Shown: piece by piece, positions 42,052-46,205 of the stretch | Numbering within the stretch: position 1 is the stretch's first letter | How the letters are laid out: each line of letters begins with the position of its first letter | From: an uncultured Roseburia sp. | GTDB lineage: Bacteria > Bacillota > Clostridia > Lachnospirales > Lachnospiraceae | Length of the DNA stretch: 46,205 nt | Reading direction: 5' to 3' | NCBI GenBank assembly: GCA_947642555.1 | Contig: CANRSX010000037.1 | Location: 1-46,205, forward strand | Translations under genes and position numbers: made by a program | The notes under the pieces: generated by a model | Database searches by the model: none | What the model was told of the DNA's origin: nothing | The model's input: the letters and a program-made list of their open reading frames with translations, nothing else

Positions 42052-42080
42052 TTTCAATGCGGGAAAAAATATGGTATCAT
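42052..42080 (+). promoter_or_regulatory. Extended -10 promoter of the metY-like gene
   Basis: TGGTATCAT (42072-42080) gives an extended -10 with a weak TTTCAA at -35 (42052-42057). No SAM riboswitch is visible; the leader is under 30 nt. Confidence 0.55.
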
Positions 42081-42107
42081 AGAAAAGACGAAGGAGCAGC
42101 AGAAGAG

Positions 42108-43388
42108 ATGAACGGGAATTACAGAATCGAGACGACATGCATTCAGGGCGGATGGAAGCCGAAGTGCGGGGAGCCCAGAGTGCTTCCGATCTACCAGAGC
42201 ACTACATTTAAGTATGATGACAGCGATCAGATGGGACGGCTGTTTGATTTAGAGGCGGAGGGATATTTTTACACGAGGCTTCAGAACCCGACCAACGATG
42301 CGGTGGCGGCGAAGATCACGGCCCTTGAGGGCGGCGCGGCCGGCATGCTGACCTCCTCGGGACAGGCGGCGAATTATTATGCGGTGTTTAATATCTGCGA
42401 GGCGGGGGATCATATTGTATGTTCCAACACCATCTACGGCGGCACCTTTAACCTGTTCGGCACCACGTTAAAAAAACAGGGCATCGAGTGCACCTTCGTG
42501 AACCCGGACAGCCCGTATGAGGAGATTGCGAAGGCGTTCCGGCCGAACACGAAGGCCGTGTTCGCGGAGACGATCTCCAATCCGTCGATTGTGGTCCTTG
42601 ACATCGAGAAGTTTGCGAAGCTCGCGCACGACCACGGGGTTCCGCTGATCGTGGACAATACCTTTGCGACCCCCATCAACTGCAGGCCCATCGAGTGGGG
42701 CGCGGATATCGTGACGCACTCCACGACCAAATACATGGACGGGCACGCCATGGCGGTGGGCGGCGCGATCGTGGATTCCGGCAATTTTGACTGGATGGCC
42801 CACGCAGAGAAGTTTCTGGGGCTGACGACGCCGGATGAGTCCTACCACGGGCTGGTCTACGCCGAGCGCTTCGGGAAGGGCGCCTACATCACAAAGGCGA
42901 CCGCGCAGCTGATGCGCGACCTGGGTTCGATCCCGTCCCCGATGAACGCATTCCTGTTAAACGTCGGGCTTGAGACGCTTCATCTGCGCATGCAGCGCCA
43001 CTGTGAGAACGCGCAGAAGGTAGCGGAATTTCTGGCCGGCCATGAGAAGGTGGCCTGGGTGAACTACGCGGGGCTTCCCGACAATCCCTACCACGCGCTG
43101 GCGGAGAAGTACATGCCGAACGGCACCTGCGGCGTGATGGCCTTTGGCATAAAGGGCGGACGCGAGGCGGCGGTGCGCTTTATGGACCGGTTGGAGCTGG
43201 CGGCGATCGTGACGCATGTGGCGGACGCGAGGACCTGTATCCTGCACCCGGCGAGCCACACGCACCGGCAGATGACGGAGGAGCAGCTGGCGGAGGCGGG
43301 CGTTTCCCCGGATCTGATCCGTTTTTCCGTGGGAATCGAGAACGCGGACGATATCATAGACGATTTAAAACAGGCGCTGTCCGTATAG
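42108..43388 (+). CDS. metY: O-acetylhomoserine sulfhydrylase (Cys/Met metabolism PLP enzyme)
   Basis: 426 aa of the Cys/Met-metabolism PLP family. YQSTTFKYDD and YFYTRLQNPTNDAVAAKI lie near the start. TSSGQAANYYAVFNI is the cofactor-loop region, and VVLDIEKFAKLAHDHGVPLI and DNTFATPINCRPIEWGADI lead to the PLP lysine K208 in STTKYMDGH. The pattern and length (about 425) fit the O-acetylhomoserine sulfhydrylases (MetY), which use sulfide to make homocysteine. Cystathionine gamma-synthase or methionine gamma-lyase activity is possible, because the family is hard to split by eye. ATG 42108 lies 11 nt from AAGGAG. Confidence 0.85.
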   Translation: MNGNYRIETTCIQGGWKPKCGEPRVLPIYQSTTFKYDDSDQMGRLFDLEAEGYFYTRLQNPTNDAVAAKITALEGGAAGMLTSSGQAANYYAVFNICEAGDHIVCSNTIYGGTFNLFGTTLKKQGIECTFVNPDSPYEEIAKAFRPNTKAVFAETISNPSIVVLDIEKFAKLAHDHGVPLIVDNTFATPINCRPIEWGADIVTHSTTKYMDGHAMAVGGAIVDSGNFDWMAHAEKFLGLTTPDESYHGLVYAERFGKGAYITKATAQLMRDLGSIPSPMNAFLLNVGLETLHLRMQRHCENAQKVAEFLAGHEKVAWVNYAGLPDNPYHALAEKYMPNGTCGVMAFGIKGGREAAVRFMDRLELAAIVTHVADARTCILHPASHTHRQMTEEQLAEAGVSPDLIRFSVGIENADDIIDDLKQALSV

Positions 43389-43419
43389 GCAGTTCTGTTT
43401 ATAATAAGGAGGAGGCAAC

Positions 43420-44874
43420 ATGAAAAAAATACTTTTTGCGGCATCGGAGTGTGTCCCGTTTATCAAAACGGGAGGTCTGGCGGACGTATGCGGGGCACTC
43501 CCCAAGGAATTCAACAAAGAAGAGTGGGATGTGAGGGTTGTGATCCCGAATTACACCTGTATCCCGGAGCACTTCCGGAACCAGTTCGAGTATGTGACGC
43601 ACTTTTACATGAGCGCGGGCGCATATATCAAGAATAAGTATGTCGGCGTGTTAAAGTACGTGCTGGATGGCATTACATACTATTTTATCGACAATCAGGA
43701 ATATTTTGACTGCGCGACGCCGTACGGCGATATCCGCTATGATATCGAGAAGTTCTGCTTTTTTGACAAGGCGGTGCTTTCCATCTTAAAACAGATCAAT
43801 TTCCGGCCGGATCTCATCCACTGCCACGACTGGGAGACCGGGCTTGTGCCGGTTTATCTGAAGAATGAATTCCAGGCGGATTCCTTCTACTGGGGCATCC
43901 GGACGGTCATCACCATTCACAATTTAAAGTTCCAGGGCGTGTGGGACGTCAAGACGCTGCAGGGACTCACCGGCTTCTCGAAGGATCTGTTTACACCGGA
44001 TAAGCTGGAGTTTAAAAAGGACGCGAACATGTTTAAGGGCGGGCTGGTATACGCGGATTACATCACCACGGTCAGCGACTCCTATGCCAATGAGATTCAG
44101 ACGCCATATTACGGTGAGGGGCTCGACGGACTGCTCTCGGCGCGTCACTTCGACATGCAGGGTATTGTTAACGGCATTGATTACGGGGTTTACAATCCGG
44201 CGACAGACCCGAAGATCTATGTGAACTACGACGCAGAGTCCTTCCGCAAGAAGAAAGCCATGAACAAGCAGAAGCTGCAGGAAGAGCTGGGGCTTGCGCA
44301 GGATAAGAAGATGTATATGATCGGACTGATTTCCCGCCTGACGGATCAGAAGGGACTGGATCTGATCAACTATGCGATTGACCGCATCATCGACGATTAT
44401 ACGCAGTTCGTCGTGATTGGAACCGGCGATCCGAAGTACGAGAACATGTTCCGCCATTATGCGTGGAAGTACGGTGACCGCGTGTCCGCAAACATCTGCT
44501 ATTCGGACGACCTGGCGCACAAGCTCTACGCCGCAGCGGACGCGTTTCTGATGCCGTCGCAGTTTGAGCCGTGCGGGCTGACGCAGCTGATTTCCTTCCG
44601 CTACGGCACCGTGCCGATCGTGCGCGAGACCGGCGGCCTTAAGGATACCGTGCAGCCGTTCAACGAATACGAGAATACCGGAGACGGCTTCTCCTTCACA
44701 AATTACAACGGGGATGAGATGTTAAATGTCATCAATTACTCCAAGCACATCTTCTTTGACCGCAAGAAGCAGTGGAACCAGATGATCGACCGCGGCATGG
44801 CGAACGATTATTCCTGGAACAGCTCAAAGGGGCGTTACGAGGGACTTTACCGCTATCTGCTCGGGGAGTGCTGA
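43420..44874 (+). CDS. glgA: Glycogen synthase (ADP-glucose)
   Basis: 484 aa of glycosyltransferase family 5, GT-B fold. The ADP-glucose site KTGGLADV (16-23) is intact. HCHDWETGLVPVYLK and VITIHNLKFQGVW are in the N-terminal domain. YMIGLISRLTDQKGLDL opens the C-terminal domain, and EPCGLTQLISFRYGTVPIV is the conserved donor-site glutamate region. It elongates glycogen in the cytoplasm. It follows metY by 31 nt with AAGGAGG before ATG, and a terminator comes after. The other glg genes are not in the window. Confidence 0.95.
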   Translation: MKKILFAASECVPFIKTGGLADVCGALPKEFNKEEWDVRVVIPNYTCIPEHFRNQFEYVTHFYMSAGAYIKNKYVGVLKYVLDGITYYFIDNQEYFDCATPYGDIRYDIEKFCFFDKAVLSILKQINFRPDLIHCHDWETGLVPVYLKNEFQADSFYWGIRTVITIHNLKFQGVWDVKTLQGLTGFSKDLFTPDKLEFKKDANMFKGGLVYADYITTVSDSYANEIQTPYYGEGLDGLLSARHFDMQGIVNGIDYGVYNPATDPKIYVNYDAESFRKKKAMNKQKLQEELGLAQDKKMYMIGLISRLTDQKGLDLINYAIDRIIDDYTQFVVIGTGDPKYENMFRHYAWKYGDRVSANICYSDDLAHKLYAAADAFLMPSQFEPCGLTQLISFRYGTVPIVRETGGLKDTVQPFNEYENTGDGFSFTNYNGDEMLNVINYSKHIFFDRKKQWNQMIDRGMANDYSWNSSKGRYEGLYRYLLGEC

Positions 44875-44913
44875 CATTTCCAGACGTATGATTTCCAGTC
44901 ACATGGATATAAT

Positions 44914-44947
44914 AAAGACAGGGTACCGGATGGTATCCTGTCTTTTT
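44914..44947 (+). terminator. Terminator after glgA
   Basis: AAAGACAGG and CCTGTCTTT arms (44914-44922 with 44937-44945) are joined by a TACC-GGAT-GGTA inner hairpin and followed by T5. Confidence 0.88.
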
Positions 44948-44985
44948 CTACAAAATTTTTAAAGGAATCAGAGCGGAGGATGAAT

Positions 44986-45804
44986 ATGCTGGAAATCATA
45001 CCGGATCGTAAGGAAACAAAGGGCGGGAAAAAGGAGACGAGCCCGTTTCAGTGGGATTTGAGCCGTACCTGGGAAACACAGGTCGGCAATGCGTGGGATG
45101 CAAATGCGGATGGGAAGGAAAACGGGAACGAAGGCCAGAACCGGGAAGAAAAAAATGAGGAGATCCGGGAATACGGTCAGGTCGAGCTGACGAATAACCG
45201 GGAGCGGAACCGGATCTCGCTGCTCACCATCATCGGCGAGATCGAGGGACATGACTGTCTGCCGTCCACCACAAAGACGACAAAATACGAGCATGTGCTG
45301 CCGAGACTCGCGGAGATCGAGGACAATCAGGATTCCGAGGGGCTGCTTCTGCTTTTAAACACCGTGGGAGGGGATGTGGAGAGCGGGCTCGCCATCGCCG
45401 AGATGATTGCCTCCATCAGCAAGCCGACAGTATCCCTGGTGCTCGGCGGAAGCCATTCCATCGGGGTGCCGCTCGCCGTGTCCACCGATTATTCTTACAT
45501 TGTGCCGTCCGGCACCATGGTCATCCACCCGGTCCGCATGAACGGGACTGTGATCGGGGCGCAGCCGACCTACGATTATTTCAAGCAGATGCAGACGCGG
45601 ATCCTGAAATTTATCGCCAGCCATTCCGGCGCAGAGGAGTCCAGGCTCGAGGAGCTGATGATGAATACCGGGATGCTGACAAAGGATCTTGGAACGATAC
45701 TTGTAGGAGAAGAGGCGGTAAAAGAGGGGCTGATCAATGCGGTCGGCGGAATTGACCAGGCGTTTTTAAAGCTGCACAGCCTGATCGACGAGCGTAAATT
45801 ATAA
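44986..45804 (+). CDS. tepA: ClpP-like serine protease homologue, TepA type
   Basis: 272 aa. An N-terminal charged extension (about 1-70, rich in Glu, Lys and Asn) precedes a ClpP-like fold (about 75-260) with LLLLNTVGGDVESGLAIAEM, then the nucleophile-type serine region VLGGSHSIGVPLAVS and VPSGTMVIHPVRMNG with the histidine. This is the YmfB/TepA (translocation-enhancing protein) family, in Bacillus linked to germination-phase degradation of spore acid-soluble proteins and to secretion. Start 44986 is favoured over 44980 because GCGGAGG (44973-44979) then lies 6 nt away. Confidence 0.85.
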   Translation: MLEIIPDRKETKGGKKETSPFQWDLSRTWETQVGNAWDANADGKENGNEGQNREEKNEEIREYGQVELTNNRERNRISLLTIIGEIEGHDCLPSTTKTTKYEHVLPRLAEIEDNQDSEGLLLLLNTVGGDVESGLAIAEMIASISKPTVSLVLGGSHSIGVPLAVSTDYSYIVPSGTMVIHPVRMNGTVIGAQPTYDYFKQMQTRILKFIASHSGAEESRLEELMMNTGMLTKDLGTILVGEEAVKEGLINAVGGIDQAFLKLHSLIDERKL

Positions 45805-45903
45805 CAAACTTGTGACAGGATATGTAATAAGAATTTAAAAAAGCTGTTAATGACAAAGCGGTTTAAATATGATATATTCCTGTCTTTGACAGCTGGCAGA
45901 CCA

Positions 45904-45948
45904 AAAAATCGCTGCATCCCCTGTATTTACCGGGCTGCAGCGATTTTT
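45904..45948. terminator. Bidirectional terminator
   Basis: AAAAATCGCTGCA (45904-45916) pairs perfectly with TGCAGCGATTTTT (45936-45948), with an inner CCC/GGG pair. It serves the TepA-like gene from the left and the transposase fragment from the right. Confidence 0.88.
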
Positions 45949-45972
45949 ACCGTTGTCACGGAGTCTGGTAAT

Positions 45973-46203
45973 TTATTCCTTCCCCTTACTTTTTTTCTGA
46001 ATGGTTCTCATACTGCTTTTCGTTATGAACTGATAATCGGTCCGGAAGCCGCAGACCTCATGAAGATCATCCGTGATGGTTTTCCGTTTGTATAAAGGGA
46101 TAAAACCCTGTTCCTGTATTTCAGCGAAATTCACTGCCTTCAGGGTATCCAGAAGTTCTTCGCAGGTGTACTTATAATTCAGCTTTTTCTCAAGAAAACG
46201 GTA
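45973..46203 (-). mobile_element. 3' end of a DDE transposase gene (IS1634-like), partial
   Basis: The minus strand reads open from the window edge to a stop at 45975-45973: 76 residues starting YRFLEKKLNYKYTCEELLDT, with NFAEIQEQGFIPLYKR and CGFRTDYQFITKSSMRTI. This resembles the C-terminus of IS1634/IS4-type DDE transposases, in which YRFLEKKL follows the catalytic Glu region. The 5' part and any far inverted repeat are outside the window. A clear inverted repeat at the inner end could not be identified. Confidence 0.7.
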
Positions 46204-46205
46204 AA

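Noticed and set aside
1..46205. tRNA or rRNA genes
   Set aside because: No cloverleaf with a GTTCGA-type arm and CCA-ready end, nor any rRNA segment, was recognised; a tRNAscan run would be needed to be certain.

Overview
The window looks like a chromosomal segment of a GC-rich, spore-forming Lachnospiraceae-type Clostridium relative (Bacillota). The supporting signs are strong AGGAGG-type ribosome binding sites, TTGACA/TATAAT promoters, a T-box leader on pheST, a SpoIID-family protein, Rex, an ABC-F protein, a high-cysteine HCB-type small protein, ATP-type PEP carboxykinase and a BceRS-BceAB module. All calls come from reading the sequence; no database search was run.

Layout. 0.1-1.3 kb: a decayed DUF4143-type ATPase. 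1.3-5.8 kb: a small unknown gene, threonine synthase, a membrane protein, cytidine deaminase and PEP carboxykinase. 5.87-6.07 kb: a probable 6S RNA. 6.3-13.8 kb: an overlapping run of spoIID-like, YihY/BrkB, response regulator and sensor kinase genes, then an ABC transporter with its own probable regulated promoter. 13.8-19.3 kb: an accessory-looking stretch with two unknown membrane proteins, a short tyrosine recombinase, a flavodoxin-fold reductase, the T-box-controlled pheS-pheT pair, and four dispersed structured repeat elements. 19.3-27.2 kb: pheT, queA, a PHP-UvrD fusion and tyrA. 27.6-32.4 kb: an EF-G paralogue, a secreted protein and a group of small unknown or cysteine-rich proteins. 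32.4-45.8 kb: icd, ABC-F, rex, nnr, alr, mazF, a CNNM/CBS protein, yebC, metY, glgA and a TepA-like protein. The right edge enters the 3' end of a transposase gene on the minus strand.

How the genes work together. thrC, metY, tyrA and pheST serve amino-acid synthesis and tRNA charging, with pheST controlled by uncharged tRNA-Phe. pckA, icd, glgA and rex belong to central carbon and redox control. The Bce-like sensor, regulator and transporter form an antimicrobial-peptide defence unit. nnr, alr and mazF overlap or lie close together in the usual alr-mazF arrangement, but no MazE-like antitoxin gene is visible.

The most unusual signal is a pair of about 160-nt intergenic elements (13828-13990 and 16751-16909). 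They share one multi-branched fold in which several helices differ in sequence yet stay complementary in both copies. A truncated relative sits behind the pheST T-box, and a different multi-hairpin element separates pheS from pheT. All four lie within 5.5 kb around the tyrosine recombinase gene.
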